From: Salinadaptatus halalkaliphilus
GTDB lineage: Archaea; Halobacteriota; Halobacteria; Halobacteriales; Natrialbaceae
Reading direction: 5' to 3'
NCBI RefSeq assembly: GCF_006543045.1
Contig: NZ_RBZW01000013.1
Coordinates: 1-61,651, forward strand
DNA length: 61,651 bases
Shown here one piece after another: positions 16,983 to 26,531 of this stretch. Under the pieces are notes generated by a model, which saw only the letters and a program-made list of their open reading frames with translations, was not told where the DNA came from and searched no databases. The stretch's first letter is position 1. Each line of letters begins with the position of its first letter. A program made the translations under genes and the position numbers.

Positions 16983-19439
16983 ATGTTGTCGTCACTTCGG
17001 GGCCTGTTGCCGGATCGAGTCGAAGGAAGCTACGTCGCTAAATTCGCTCTCGTGCTCGCGATCGTTCTCGTGGTTACTGCGAGTATCGCACTGTTTTTCT
17101 ATTTCGATATCTCTGGAACGCTCACCGAGGATGTCCAGGACGATATGGTGACGACGACGGAGGCGGAAGCCGAGGAGACCAGCTACTGGGTCGAAGAACA
17201 CACGCAAAAGACGCGGCTGCTTGCCTCCCACAAAGCAATCGGTAACGACAGCGCCGAGACCGAGCGGGCGTTGAACGCGGAACTCGAGGAGCTGCCCGAG
17301 ACGACAGAGGCGATTCACTACTTCGAGTACGGCCTGGGATCGGCCGACGCCACGGTCGAAGAGAGCAGCAACGCCGATGCCGTCGGCACAGATATCCGGT
17401 TGATGCTCGGGACGACGGATGTCCACGTCGAAGAGAACGGCGAGATTCGCGAGATCGATTTCAATGATCTCGAGGAGGATTTCGACGCCACGTATACTGA
17501 TGTCTTCGAGTACGATGGGACGTATCTCGTCGGATTCCTTAGCCCCGTCTACGAGGATGGCGAGGCAATGGGGATGGTGATGGTTACCGTCGATGTCGAG
17601 GAACGCGCGTCGATGTTTCACAACCCGATAGACGGTGGGTACACGCAAGTCGTCGACAGCGGTGACGGTGATGTCTTGTTCGCGGAGGACGACGATGACG
17701 TTCTGGAGGAGTACCGTGGCGACGCGTCCGCGTCGGTTCTGGATCTCGAGGCGGACGATACAGCGTTCGTAGAAGACGAAAATGCAAGCGAGAGCGTTTC
17801 TTACTCGCCGATCGAGGGAACCGATTGGATTCTGGTTTCCCACGCACCAGAGGAGAACGCCTACGCGCTCGTCGACGACGTTGCGGTGTCGCTCATGTCG
17901 CTCATCGGCGTCGTGGTCCTCGGGTTCGTCTTGGTCGGTATCGCTATCGGTCGGCCGACTGCGAGTGCACTCGACGAACTCGCTACCAACGCAACGGCGC
18001 TGTCGAACGGTGATCTCGATGTCGAGATCGAATCGACCGATCGATCGGACGAACTCGGACGGGTCCAGAACGCGTTCGTCGAAACGCAAAGCTACCTCCA
18101 GACCGTCGCCGGTCAGGCCGATGCGATCGCTCACCAGGAGTTCGACGATCCACAACTCGAGCGCGACGTACCGGGTGATCTGGGCGTGGCACTCGAGACG
18201 ATGCAATCCGATCTCGAGTCCTTTATCGCGGAACTCGAGGAATCGAAAGCGGCGGCCGAGCAATCCCAGGCCGAAGCCACGCAGGCACGCCAGGAGGCCG
18301 AAGACCTCGCGAACCGACTTGAGGAGCAGGCAGAGCGCGTCGGTGAGGCGATGGCCGCCGCGGCCGACGGCGACTTCACCGTGACACTCGAGGAGGATGT
18401 CGATACCGACGCGATGCGTGAGATCGCCGTCGCGTTCAACGAGATGTGTGACGATCTCCGGGGAACCGTACTGACGATCCAGGAGCTTTCCGAGGAGGTC
18501 GATCGGGTCAGCGACGATGTCGCATCCAGCGTCGACGAGATCGAGCAAGCCAGCCAGGATGTCAGCGAGTCGGCCGAGGAAATTTCGGTTGGCACCTCCC
18601 AACAGCGCGATCAGTTCCAGGCGGTCTTGGCGGAGATGAACGACCTGTCGGCGACGGTCGAAGAGATCGCCTCGACGGCGGACAACGTCGCTGCGGTCTC
18701 CGATCAGGCTGCAACCCGTGCCGACGACGCCAACGATGTGACGACGGATATTCTCGAGGAGATGGATCGTCTCGAGCGACAGAGCGACGCGATTGCAGCC
18801 CAGATCAGCGAGCTGGACGAGGAGATGGAACAGATCAGTTCCATCCTCGAGCTGATCGACGACATCGCCGAGCAGACGAACTTGCTCGCGTTGAACGCGT
18901 CGATCGAAGCGGCGAGTGCCGGCGAGTCGGGAGATGGGTTCGCCGTCGTCGCCGACGAAGTCAAGACGCTCGCCGAGGAGACGAACGATGCCACACAACG
19001 TGTCGATGCGCTCATTTCGGGCATCCAGCAGACGACGACCGAGACCGTCGACGATATCGAGGCGATGCGCGGGCAGGTCAGCAACAGTATCGACGCCGTC
19101 GAAGACGGGATGGACGCGATCGACGACATCGCGGTGCAAGTCGATGAGGTCAACGATGGGATCCACGAGATTAGCTCGGCGACCGACGAACAAGCGACCG
19201 CGAGTCAGCGCGTCGTTTCGATGGTCGACGAAACGACCGAAATTAGCGAAGAAACCGACAGGGAAGCCGAAACAGTCGCCGCAGCTGCCCAGGAACAAAC
19301 TGCGACGATTACGGAGGTCTCGGCTGGTGCACAGTCGCTGACGGCGTCTGCACAGGAGCTACACGATTCGCTCGATGCGTTCACCGTCGCCGACGAACAG
19401 ACCGACGAGGCTGCGCTTCCCGTCGTCGACGGCCAGTAA
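16983..19439 (+). CDS. Methyl-accepting chemotaxis protein (haloarchaeal transducer)
   Basis: This membrane receptor of 818 residues signals to CheA/CheW. TM1 is about residues 20-39 and TM2 about 300-323. The roughly 260 residues between them form an extracellular sensor of cache type. After TM2 come a HAMP segment ([22 protein letters not shown]), a long coiled coil with a second HAMP-like stretch, and the cytoplasmic tip [20 protein letters not shown] with [16 protein letters not shown]. In-frame codons extend to 16833, but [20 protein letters not shown] is the plausible start. Its place directly after the carboxylate genes suggests it senses one of their substrates, which is inference. 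Confidence 0.93.
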   Translation: MLSSLRGLLPDRVEGSYVAKFALVLAIVLVVTASIALFFYFDISGTLTEDVQDDMVTTTEAEAEETSYWVEEHTQKTRLLASHKAIGNDSAETERALNAELEELPETTEAIHYFEYGLGSADATVEESSNADAVGTDIRLMLGTTDVHVEENGEIREIDFNDLEEDFDATYTDVFEYDGTYLVGFLSPVYEDGEAMGMVMVTVDVEERASMFHNPIDGGYTQVVDSGDGDVLFAEDDDDVLEEYRGDASASVLDLEADDTAFVEDENASESVSYSPIEGTDWILVSHAPEENAYALVDDVAVSLMSLIGVVVLGFVLVGIAIGRPTASALDELATNATALSNGDLDVEIESTDRSDELGRVQNAFVETQSYLQTVAGQADAIAHQEFDDPQLERDVPGDLGVALETMQSDLESFIAELEESKAAAEQSQAEATQARQEAEDLANRLEEQAERVGEAMAAAADGDFTVTLEEDVDTDAMREIAVAFNEMCDDLRGTVLTIQELSEEVDRVSDDVASSVDEIEQASQDVSESAEEISVGTSQQRDQFQAVLAEMNDLSATVEEIASTADNVAAVSDQAATRADDANDVTTDILEEMDRLERQSDAIAAQISELDEEMEQISSILELIDDIAEQTNLLALNASIEAASAGESGDGFAVVADEVKTLAEETNDATQRVDALISGIQQTTTETVDDIEAMRGQVSNSIDAVEDGMDAIDDIAVQVDEVNDGIHEISSATDEQATASQRVVSMVDETTEISEETDREAETVAAAAQEQTATITEVSAGAQSLTASAQELHDSLDAFTVADEQTDEAALPVVDGQ

Positions 19440-19456
19440 TCGGTCCCGGTGGCTGC

Positions 19457-19570
19457 TCACCAGTTCGAGCCGCAGATCCGACAGCGTTCGATCCGCGTCT
19501 CGGCCGTGATTTTGTGGACGAACTCACAGCTGGGGCATCGTTCGAATTGACTGTCACTGCACTCACTCAT
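19457..19570 (-). CDS. Small zinc-ribbon protein (37 residues)
   Basis: The short frame MSECSDSQFERCPSC...IERCRICGSNW carries two CxxC pairs (CPSC and CRIC) about 18 residues apart, a four-cysteine zinc ribbon of a kind abundant in haloarchaea. Function is unknown. Such proteins may bind nucleic acid or partner proteins. The start at 19570 is preferred to the long upstream extension because the extension is compositionally unlike protein and the zinc ribbon is complete without it. It converges on the transducer gene, 17 bp away. Confidence 0.6.
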   Translation of the reverse strand: MSECSDSQFERCPSCEFVHKITAETRIERCRICGSNW

Positions 19571-19729
19571 AGCTGTACGTACACGCAACACCCTCATTGT
19601 TGATCGCCTGGGTGCAATTTTTGCGTACACGTTCTCGCGTAGCGATAATCTTCCGTTCCCGTTTGTCGATAGATCCGAGGACGCCGTGTTGGCGGTCACC
19701 GACACACCGCCTTCGTTCGGTTGTAGCCC

Positions 19730-19738
19730 ATATAGTTA
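19730..19738 (+). promoter_or_regulatory. TATA box of the cupin gene
   Basis: TATAGTTAT is centred about 29 nt before the ATG at 19764. This supports a near-leaderless transcript and excludes the longer upstream frame. Confidence 0.5.
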
Positions 19739-19763
19739 TGAGGACACGGTTACAGCACACAGT

Positions 19764-20153
19764 ATGGTACGGAGTTACGACGAGTCGGCGGTCCCTGCTG
19801 TGTACAATTTCCGTGATGCACCGACGTATCGTGACGAACCTGGAATCACCCAAACCATCTTTCGCGGACTCGATCAGATGGTCGGATTTACCGTCATCGA
19901 ACCCGACAAACCGGACGCCACGCCGCATACCCATCCATACGAGCAGGTCAACATGCTGATCGACGGTGAGCTGGATTTCCTCGTCGGCGACGAGCGTCTC
20001 TCGCTCGAGCCCGACGACGTGTTGGCAATTCCGCCCGAGGTCGAACACACCTCCCGAGCGGTTGCCGACGACCCGGCGACGCTGCTTGCGTTCTGGCCGC
20101 TTCGTGAGGATCGACTCGATGGGACGCAGTACCAGTCGGAGTTCGATACATAG
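19764..20153 (+). CDS. Cupin-domain protein
   Basis: This single-domain cupin has 129 residues. Motif 1 is PHTHPYEQVNMLIDGEL (HxHxxE type metal ligands) and motif 2 is DDVLAIPPEVEHTS with the final His. Small cupins bind a divalent metal and act as isomerases, dioxygenases, epimerases or ligand sensors. The substrate cannot be inferred. It begins MVRSYDESAVPAVYNF. It is followed 129 bp downstream by a zinc alcohol dehydrogenase on the same strand, which has its own promoter. Confidence 0.82.
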   Translation: MVRSYDESAVPAVYNFRDAPTYRDEPGITQTIFRGLDQMVGFTVIEPDKPDATPHTHPYEQVNMLIDGELDFLVGDERLSLEPDDVLAIPPEVEHTSRAVADDPATLLAFWPLREDRLDGTQYQSEFDT

Positions 20154-20250
20154 TACCGTCTCGACCCGACTACTGTCGTCCGTTCCGACGCGGCCACGGT
20201 CGTCTTCCGGCTGCCGTGTCGCTATTCGAACGGCTTCGCTCTATCCCCAG

Positions 20251-20259
20251 GATATATAC
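20251..20259 (+). promoter_or_regulatory. TATA box of the zinc alcohol dehydrogenase gene
   Basis: GATATATAC is centred 27-28 nt before the ATG at 20283, so the ATG is leaderless. An in-frame start four codons earlier (20271) is too close to the box. Confidence 0.6.
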
Positions 20260-20282
20260 TATGGTAGCTGTTGTCCACCGAT

Positions 20283-21383
20283 ATGGACGCAGTAGTCGTC
20301 GACGAGTTCGAAGAATCACGTATCGCTGACGTTCCACGACCGACACCGGATTCGGGTGAGGTCCTCATCGAAGTGTCTCGAGTGCAACTCAGCGTGACGG
20401 AGTGTCTGCTCTATCGCGGCGCCGAGATCATTCATTACGATGCCATCGAGCGCCGTCTCGAGGGTGGCGACGCTCGACTGTTCGGCCACGAGTTTTGCGG
20501 TCGTATCGCCGAAGTCGGAGCGAACGTGACGGCGTTCGAACCCGGCGAGCGCGTGTACGCGCCGGGCAAGATTCACTGCGGGACGTGTTCGTACTGTCGA
20601 TCCGGGTACGAAAACCTCTGTCCCGATACAGTTGGCATCGGCTACGATCGGCCCGGTGCACTCGCGGAGTACGTCTCGCTGCCGACCGAGCCCCTTTGTA
20701 GGCTCCCATCGGGAGTCTCCGATGCGGCGGGCGCTGCGTTACAGCCGATGGCCAGTTCGTTGCTCTGTGTCCTCGACGCGGATATCGACCCCGGTGATAC
20801 GGTCGTCGTCCTTGGGACGGGCGTCATGGGATTTCAGTGTGCGATGGCAGCGAAACAGTTCGGCGCCGGCGACGTGTACACTGTCGATGTCCGGGACCGT
20901 CCGCTCGAGATCGCCGGTGAAAACGGACTGGTGCCGATCGATGCGACGACGACCGATCCGCTCGAGCGAATCGACGAACGGACGGACGGTCTCGGTGCCG
21001 ATGTCGTCTTCGAAGCGGTCGGTGGCGAACAAGATCACGGGACGGCCGGAGACGATCCGCTTGCACAGGCGTTCCAGATGGTCCGTCGGGGCGGAACGAT
21101 CCTCCAGGTCGGACACATCGCGAACGATATCGAACTCACGCCGCGGGCCGCTCGCTCGAAGTGCGTTCGGTGGGTCAATCCACAGAAGGGGTACAAATCC
21201 GTCTCGCCGAGTACGAACACCGGTGAACTTGCCGGCGAGCTCGTCGCCGACGGTGACGTTCCGATCGAGGCGTTCGTCACCCACGAACTCGAGGGTCTGG
21301 AATCGTTCGACAGCGCGGTCGACATCACCGTCGAGAAAGCGGAGTACGGCGCGCTCGGACCGGCACAGATCGTCATCGACTGA
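20283..21383 (+). CDS. Zinc-dependent medium-chain alcohol dehydrogenase
   Basis: This 366-residue MDR-family dehydrogenase has a catalytic zinc site made by Cys41 and His69-Glu70 (GHEFCG). The structural zinc is held by Cys99, Cys102, Cys105 and Cys113 (HCGTCSYCRSG...LC). The NAD(P) motif is VVVLGTGVMG. The family includes sorbitol, threonine and aryl-alcohol dehydrogenases, and the substrate is not predictable. The stop codon TGA is shared with the first base of a dispersed palindrome (21383-21462), so the element abuts the gene end. Confidence 0.88.
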   Translation: MDAVVVDEFEESRIADVPRPTPDSGEVLIEVSRVQLSVTECLLYRGAEIIHYDAIERRLEGGDARLFGHEFCGRIAEVGANVTAFEPGERVYAPGKIHCGTCSYCRSGYENLCPDTVGIGYDRPGALAEYVSLPTEPLCRLPSGVSDAAGAALQPMASSLLCVLDADIDPGDTVVVLGTGVMGFQCAMAAKQFGAGDVYTVDVRDRPLEIAGENGLVPIDATTTDPLERIDERTDGLGADVVFEAVGGEQDHGTAGDDPLAQAFQMVRRGGTILQVGHIANDIELTPRAARSKCVRWVNPQKGYKSVSPSTNTGELAGELVADGDVPIEAFVTHELEGLESFDSAVDITVEKAEYGALGPAQIVID

Positions 21384-21462
21384 TACGGTTTACTGTAAGT
21401 CATTGCCGGCGCAACTGCGACCCGGGCGGCGGTTGCGCCGAAAATGACACAGTAAACCGTAT
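21383..21462. repeat. Dispersed palindromic element, copy B
   Basis: Begins TGATACGGTTTACTGTAAGT, with the TGA being the stop of the dehydrogenase gene, and ends ACAGTAAACCGTAT. The outer arm of 14 nt is perfect and the inner arms around GCCGGCGCAAC/GTTGCGCCG are also complementary. This is one of the best conserved copies. Confidence 0.85.
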
Positions 21463-22091
21463 GCATGGGTCTATTCTACCGGTCTCCCGTCTGGCTGTGG
21501 GTCCGCCGGTGCTTGCTGGCAAGCGGTCGCATGAAGCGGTTTGATGTTTATTTTCGATAGGGTCGTAACCCTCTACCGGTAGCGTAGGAACCGGTAGGAC
21601 TGTTCGTCGATACGATTGCTAGGCGACCACCAACCGGGAGTTGTCCCGCGTGATCGTGCTGCTCGTCGTACGCTTTCGACGTTCCGAACGCAAGCATACG
21701 TATTGTACACAATAGTACTCAATTTCGTGGGGCGGAACGGATAGCGTGGTCGTCTTCTCGTGGCTGCGGGCCGAAAACCGGCGTCTGGTTTCGCCGCCGG
21801 GTTCGCGGCGACTCTTGACGCGTCGTTCCCGTTCGGGTCTCGAAATCTATTCCGTGTGGCGGAATACTGTTTCCATCCCCTGCGATCTGCGGAGATATTT
21901 ACAGACATACAGTTGTATACCGAGTTAGTACGCCACACGATCATGGTTCGCGTGTACTCTCTCGAGGTAACCTGATAGAAGTGGTTCACGGGGTGGTACT
22001 GCAAGTGTCGACGGTCGTTCCGTCATTCAGAATCCCGGTCGATTATGTAGCATCGAAGACGTTATTTGTGTAGGTGCGACATTTTTTCACA
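21463..22091. other. Intergenic region before the second 2-hydroxyacid dehydrogenase
   Basis: These 629 bp hold no frame with haloarchaeal coding character. The GC content falls in 21680-21970 and several AT-rich boxes are present. A decayed gene or promoter region is possible, but nothing is recognised. Confidence 0.4.
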
Positions 22092-23054
22092 ATGAGTCCG
22101 TCTAACTGGGAGGTACTACTGCCGGCGGAGATCGATCCGGCCGGTCCGGAGCTCCTCTCCGAGTTCGCGAGTACGCGACGTATCGACGAGTATGCTGACC
22201 GAGATGCCCTCCTGGCCGACGTCCAGCGGTTCGATGCGATCATCACACGCATCGACCGGATCGACGAGGCGTTGATCGACGCGGCCTCGTCCCTCGAGAT
22301 CATCTCCAAACACGGCGTCGGTGTCGACAATATCGATATCGAGGCGGCGACTGAACGCGGTGTACTCGTCGCTAATACTCCCGGTGTAAACGCCCGCGGG
22401 GTCGCTGAACACGCGATTACCCTCCTGCTAGCCGTCAGGCGTCGGTTGCTCGCTGCGAATGCCACCACTCGCGCCGGAGCGGGGGACATCCACGACACCG
22501 TCACCGACGAAGTTCGCGATGATACGATCGGGCTGTATGGCTGTGGCAACATCGGCCTCGAGGTCGCAACGCTCGCCCACGGGCTGGGGATGGAGTGTCT
22601 CACGTACGATCCGTACGTCGACGCCGAGGGGCTTCCGGCGTACGTTACAGGAGTCGATACACGCGAGATGCTGTTCGATCGCGCTGACGTCGTCTCGGTT
22701 CACACACCGCTTACCCCGGACACGCGCCACGCGATTGCCGACGAGGAGTTGGCCCGTTTGTCGCCATCCGGCATCGTCATCAACACGGCCAGAGCCGACG
22801 TGGTCGAAACGACCGCACTGGCTCGTGCCCTCGAGGCTGACGAACTCGCTGGTGCGGGTCTGGACGTGTTTGCGTCGGAACCGCCGGCCGACACCCACCC
22901 CTTGTTCGGGTTTGAGAACGTCGTTGCGACGCCACACGTTGGCGCCCAGACGACCGAAGCGCTCCGGGCAGCGAGCGTCGAATCGGCGAACAACGTTCGG
23001 ACGGTCTACGAGGGCGGTACTCCCGAGACGACGATTAACGCCCACGTGTGTTAA
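22092..23054 (+). CDS. D-isomer-specific 2-hydroxyacid dehydrogenase, second copy
   Basis: This NAD(P)-dependent 2-hydroxyacid dehydrogenase has 320 residues, GCGNIG at 150-155 and catalytic Arg234 (NTARA), Glu263 (ASEPP) and His282 (ATPHVG). It lacks an ACT domain, so it is more likely a glyoxylate, hydroxypyruvate or other keto-acid reductase than serine-pathway SerA. The start MSPSNWEVLLPAE at 22092 is preferred over a GTG six codons upstream. It stands alone between two long AT-rich gaps, so it is probably expressed singly. Confidence 0.88.
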   Translation: MSPSNWEVLLPAEIDPAGPELLSEFASTRRIDEYADRDALLADVQRFDAIITRIDRIDEALIDAASSLEIISKHGVGVDNIDIEAATERGVLVANTPGVNARGVAEHAITLLLAVRRRLLAANATTRAGAGDIHDTVTDEVRDDTIGLYGCGNIGLEVATLAHGLGMECLTYDPYVDAEGLPAYVTGVDTREMLFDRADVVSVHTPLTPDTRHAIADEELARLSPSGIVINTARADVVETTALARALEADELAGAGLDVFASEPPADTHPLFGFENVVATPHVGAQTTEALRAASVESANNVRTVYEGGTPETTINAHVC

Positions 23055-23620
23055 CTTGGATGTCGGCTAGTACCAACTGTACCTAGTTACACACTGATCC
23101 CACAGCTATCGTGCGATTAGGTATGGGGTGACGTGCAGTGGTTCCTATCGACACCCCTTTTGGAGGCCCAGCAGCCGTCTCCTCTCGTTCGTTCTCGTGA
23201 TCGATGGCGCTTTCTCGAGCCCATAGTCAAAATATATGTATATACTAAAAACACACACGTAAAAAACATGAACATAATATACTACTTGTTTTGAAATCAA
23301 ATTAGTTTGGAATCATCGATTTCGGATCGATAATCGATCGTCGAAACGTACCGTCCCCTCCCGATTGAACGATCAAATGGGCCGATGTGCTGCATGTGTC
23401 TGACTCGTCTCTGGTTTCGACGGCACTGACTACTGCAATCCGTACACCTATCTATACCGGGAGAGACGCCCCGTCTCCGGTACAGTATAGCAGTTCGATT
23501 CCGTTGACTCTACCGTACGTAATACTGACCAAATTAACCATCTACCAGTTTTAAATCATATATTGGATATATCATACTTCCGTCTATTGCGATCTTATCC
23601 AATTCCACACACATATTTGT
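23055..23620. other. AT-rich intergenic region
   Basis: These 566 bp hold no gene. GC content drops strongly at about 23225-23310 (AAAATATATGTATATAC and similar) and again at 23520-23600. Such low-GC pockets in haloarchaeal chromosomes often mark old mobile-element insertions, but no inverted repeat or transposase remnant was recognised. Confidence 0.45.
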
Positions 23621-24541
23621 CTATGGCTGACTATCGGTTTGTGACTCGAGGTACTGCTGTACGGACCGGCAGGCAGTAATCCCATCACCGACAGCTGCCC
23701 CGACCGTTTGTGGCGAGCCACACCGAAGGTCGCCAGCCGCGAAGACTCCGTCGGTCTCGGTTTGCAGGTCGGCGTCGGTAACGATTTCGCCGCGGTCGTT
23801 GGTTGGGATCGCATCGCCGAGAAATTCGGTGTTCGGTTCGATCCCGACTTGGACGTAGAGGCCATCGACGTCGACGATATCAGTTCGACCAGCGCTGTCG
23901 ATGACGTTGATACTGTCGATCACGTCTTCGCCCGTTACCTTCGTAATCTCGGTCCCTGTCCGAACCTCGATCGTCGAGTTCGATGCGACGCGCTCACGAA
24001 GCGAAGCGCCCGCCGGTAGTTCCGACTCTGTCTCGAACAGGATGACCTCGGCGGCGTGGTCGGCCAGAAAGAGCGCATCGGTAAGCGCCCAGTCGTCACC
24101 ACCCGCGACGGCGACGACCTCGTCCCGGTACAACGGCCCGTCACACTTCGCACAGTAGAAGACGCCCCGTCCCGCGTAGGCCGATTCGCCCGGCACGTCC
24201 AGCGTCGATGCTCGTCCGCCACAGGCGATCAGAACGGCTCTCGCAGCGTATTCACCGCCCGATGTGGCGATTGTGAACGGATCTTCATCACGGATGTCGA
24301 CGACCTCCTCGAGGACGATCGGCACGTCGTACTGTTGGAACTGCTCGTAGAGGGTTGTCCGGAGCTCGGGACCGGAGACGTCGGGTCGGCCGGGATAGTT
24401 TTCGATTCGGTCCCTGTTTACGAGTTCCCCGCCCGGCGTCTCCGCTTCGAAGACGACCGCGTCGAGCCCCGCCCGTCCGGCAACGTGCCCTGCGGTTAAT
24501 CCGGCCGGTCCCGCGCCGATGATAGCGAGATCGCTTGTCAT
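23621..24541 (-). CDS. Thioredoxin-reductase-like FAD/NAD(P) oxidoreductase
   Basis: This 306-residue flavoprotein has the N-terminal FAD motif IIGAGPAGLTAG, the redox-active pair Cys130-x-x-Cys133 (FYCAKCDGP) and the C-terminal FAD-binding FAAGDLRCG, the layout of low-molecular-weight thioredoxin reductase. The pyridine-nucleotide turn is altered (AGGDDWALTDA in place of GGGDSA), so cofactor choice may differ. It is the last gene of a three-gene unit, 9 nt after the 370-residue protein and downstream of the UGSC protein. It may therefore re-reduce one of them. The physiological substrate is inferred. Confidence 0.85.
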   Translation of the reverse strand: MTSDLAIIGAGPAGLTAGHVAGRAGLDAVVFEAETPGGELVNRDRIENYPGRPDVSGPELRTTLYEQFQQYDVPIVLEEVVDIRDEDPFTIATSGGEYAARAVLIACGGRASTLDVPGESAYAGRGVFYCAKCDGPLYRDEVVAVAGGDDWALTDALFLADHAAEVILFETESELPAGASLRERVASNSTIEVRTGTEITKVTGEDVIDSINVIDSAGRTDIVDVDGLYVQVGIEPNTEFLGDAIPTNDRGEIVTDADLQTETDGVFAAGDLRCGSPQTVGAAVGDGITACRSVQQYLESQTDSQP

Positions 24542-24550
24542 CGTCGTCGA

Positions 24551-25663
24551 TTATGGCTCCGTCGTCGTGCCCCACTCCCGCTCGAGGTGCGGGCTGTATG
24601 TCTCGAGTAAGTCCTCCCAGTTGTCGGGAAGCGAAATCGCTTTCGTCGTCGGCCCGCCGAGCGTCGGTCCCATGATGGCGTCCCAGCGGCCGCTCCCGCC
24701 GGTGACGAAGAGGTTGATGCGGTCGGGGTCGTCGAACTGTCGACGCTGGAACGGCGGGAGCCCGTCGCTGTCGGAGTCGGCCTCGGAGCGCTCGACACCG
24801 GGGTCGAACTGGTGGATCGGCACGTGGGAATTCTCGTAGATGTGTTCGCGAATCTCGGCTTTCGTGTAGTCTGCGAGTTCGCCAGCGTTGTACGGACACA
24901 GGGCGTAGAACACCTCCGTCTGGGTCCCCTCGTACCGTTCGTTCGCCGTTTCGCTTTTGACGCCGATCATCCGCGGCGGCGTGTTGTCGATCAGGTTGGC
25001 CAACACTCCTCGTTTGTCGACTCGCGTTCGAAACGGCTGTATGAAACTGTTCGGCGCCGCCATCGTGATCGTGCTTTCCTCGGCGTCGTATCCCCGTTCG
25101 ACGTGGTAGGGCTCCCACGGACTCCGCTCTTCGTTCTCCCCAGCGAGGAGACTGAACTTGAAGGGGTTCCCGAGCGTGGACATCTCCTTCTCTCCGGGGT
25201 GGATCCGCGCAGTGTTCTTGTAGGTCAATCCGAGCGCACGGCCGATGGTGCGATTCGACCGGAAACCGGGACCGAACGCACCGGTATCGGCGTTGATATC
25301 GAGGCTCTCTCGGATGGGGCCGTTGAGCAGACAGAGATACGCCCACGAGCCGGTACTGACCGACATCTGGAGCGCGTTCGTCTTCGGATCGATCAACGCT
25401 CGAGCGCCGGCCTCGAGCACGGGCATGTGAATCGGTAGACAGCCCGCCATGACGGCGTTGGTCGCGAGTTTTTCGACCGTTAACACGCCCTCTCTGGTTC
25501 CCAGGGTTCCGAGTTCCTCGTCGCGATCGCGGTCGGTCCCCTCGAGCATTCGGTCGACCCGCTCTTCGGTCGGCGTCACGACGGGAAGCCCATCGGTCGC
25601 GCCGCGACGGTAGAACGATTGATATGTCTCTTCGAAGGGGTCTTCGCTTCGGTGTTGTGCCAT
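24551..25663 (-). CDS. Uncharacterised ~370-residue protein encoded with the UGSC protein
   Basis: No characterised family is recognised with confidence. The protein is soluble and carries NAVMAGCLPIHMPVLEAG (residues 69-86) with Cys75, plus a Gly-rich C-terminal LFVTGGSGRWDAIMGPTLGG, which could be a nucleotide or cofactor loop. A block resembling NAVMAGC is remembered from genes next to UGSC (seleno)proteins, but this could not be checked. The ATG at 25663 lies 4 nt after the UGSC stop and is preceded by a GGTGAG ribosome site, so it is translationally coupled. A TTG five codons earlier is less likely. It may be a thiol-active partner or substrate-binding subunit. Confidence 0.7.
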   Translation of the reverse strand: MAQHRSEDPFEETYQSFYRRGATDGLPVVTPTEERVDRMLEGTDRDRDEELGTLGTREGVLTVEKLATNAVMAGCLPIHMPVLEAGARALIDPKTNALQMSVSTGSWAYLCLLNGPIRESLDINADTGAFGPGFRSNRTIGRALGLTYKNTARIHPGEKEMSTLGNPFKFSLLAGENEERSPWEPYHVERGYDAEESTITMAAPNSFIQPFRTRVDKRGVLANLIDNTPPRMIGVKSETANERYEGTQTEVFYALCPYNAGELADYTKAEIREHIYENSHVPIHQFDPGVERSEADSDSDGLPPFQRRQFDDPDRINLFVTGGSGRWDAIMGPTLGGPTTKAISLPDNWEDLLETYSPHLEREWGTTTEP

Positions 25664-25667
25664 GTAT

Positions 25668-26267
25668 TCACTCACCAATCGACGCGACTTCGTCAGTTCG
25701 ATCGGTTTCGTCGGTGTCAGCCTGGCGTTCCTCGTCGCTCCGTGGCCGCGTCAGTTCTGTTTCGATCTCCTCGAGTACGTCGGCTGTGATCCGATCGCGG
25801 ATCCGATCGAGGTCGGTCAGTTCGGCGTGGGCCTCGAGTTTGTAGTTTCGGATCGGCCGACCCAGGTCGCTCGAGTTGGTCTGCCAGTCGAGCTCGAAGC
25901 CCGAATCGATGAGTCCGACGGCCGGCGTTTCCGACCGTTCGACCGCTTCGATCGCGTAGACGAGGTACTTCGTACACGAGCCACAGTCACCGATCGCGCC
26001 GATACAGGCGTCGATGTCGTCGGCCCACGACTCGATGCGCTCGAGTTCCTCGTCGTTTTTCAGCTGGTTGAGGTGGTCGACCGCGTAGTGGTCGACAGTT
26101 GCGTTCGGATAGGCATCGGTGATTCGTTCCTCGACGACGGTTAGGGTCGGCTCGGCGGCGAGCTTCCCGTTGTCGAACAGGCCAATCCGTTTGTCCGCCA
26201 GGCTTTCGATTCGGGGTGCGATCGGCGTCTGTTCGACGTCCGAAGAGTCGGCTATCGGATCTAGCAT
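25668..26267 (-). CDS. UGSC-family protein, cysteine form
   Basis: This 199-residue protein has the family core CIGAIGDCGSCTKYLVYAIE. In bacterial members the first Cys of C-G-S-C is selenocysteine (U-G-S-C). Here it is Cys95 with Cys98 as the resolving partner, giving a CxxC redox pair. The family is annotated as (seleno)protein of unknown reaction. It begins MLDPIADSSDVEQTP at 26267. It is first in a three-gene unit with the 370-residue protein and a thioredoxin-reductase-like flavoprotein, which is strong context for a thiol redox role. Confidence 0.75.
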   Translation of the reverse strand: MLDPIADSSDVEQTPIAPRIESLADKRIGLFDNGKLAAEPTLTVVEERITDAYPNATVDHYAVDHLNQLKNDEELERIESWADDIDACIGAIGDCGSCTKYLVYAIEAVERSETPAVGLIDSGFELDWQTNSSDLGRPIRNYKLEAHAELTDLDRIRDRITADVLEEIETELTRPRSDEERQADTDETDRTDEVASIGE

Positions 26268-26451
26268 AGTATTTTGCTACACTCTGGCACACTTAGTGCT
26301 GTCGGTCCATTCCGTCGTCTATTTGACTAAACGTGAACGTGCCCGGAACGATTCCCACCACGACGTGGCGGACCGCCGGCTCACGCTTTGCCCTCGCGCT
26401 CGAAGTCGCCCTCGACTCGAGTGGCGACGAGCACGACTTCCTCGCCGTTCG

Positions 26452-26531
26452 TACGGGTTACTGTCCGTCAGTTCCGGCCCAACCGCCATCCGGCTCGCGG
26501 TTGGGCCGGTCAATCGGTACAGCAATCCGTT
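26452..26531. repeat. Dispersed palindromic element, copy C
   Basis: Runs from TACGGGTTACTGTCCGTCAG to GGTACAGCAATCCGTT. The inner arms CGGCCCAACCG/CGGTTGGGCCG are perfectly complementary. It abuts the TGA stop of the small monooxygenase gene (26532-26534), read from the minus strand. Confidence 0.8.

Larger units (their letters stand above)
19440..19763. other. Intergenic region around the small zinc-ribbon gene
   Basis: Apart from the 37-residue zinc-ribbon gene (19457-19570) and the cupin promoter at 19730-19738, nothing recognisable is seen. Confidence 0.5.

Noticed and set aside
16992-19298. 768-codon frame antisense to the chemotaxis transducer
   Set aside because: Antisense shadow. 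No recognisable motif, and the transducer frame is unmistakable.
21573-22004. Possible 143-residue protein in the long gap before the second 2-hydroxyacid dehydrogenase
   Set aside because: Basic and Arg/Asn-rich, not haloarchaeal in composition, with no promoter or ribosome site. The region looks non-coding.
23621-26267. Glycine/sarcosine reductase (Grd) system as explanation for the UGSC-type operon
   Set aside because: No GrdA, GrdB or GrdE signature is present, and the DCGSC core fits the UGSC family better.
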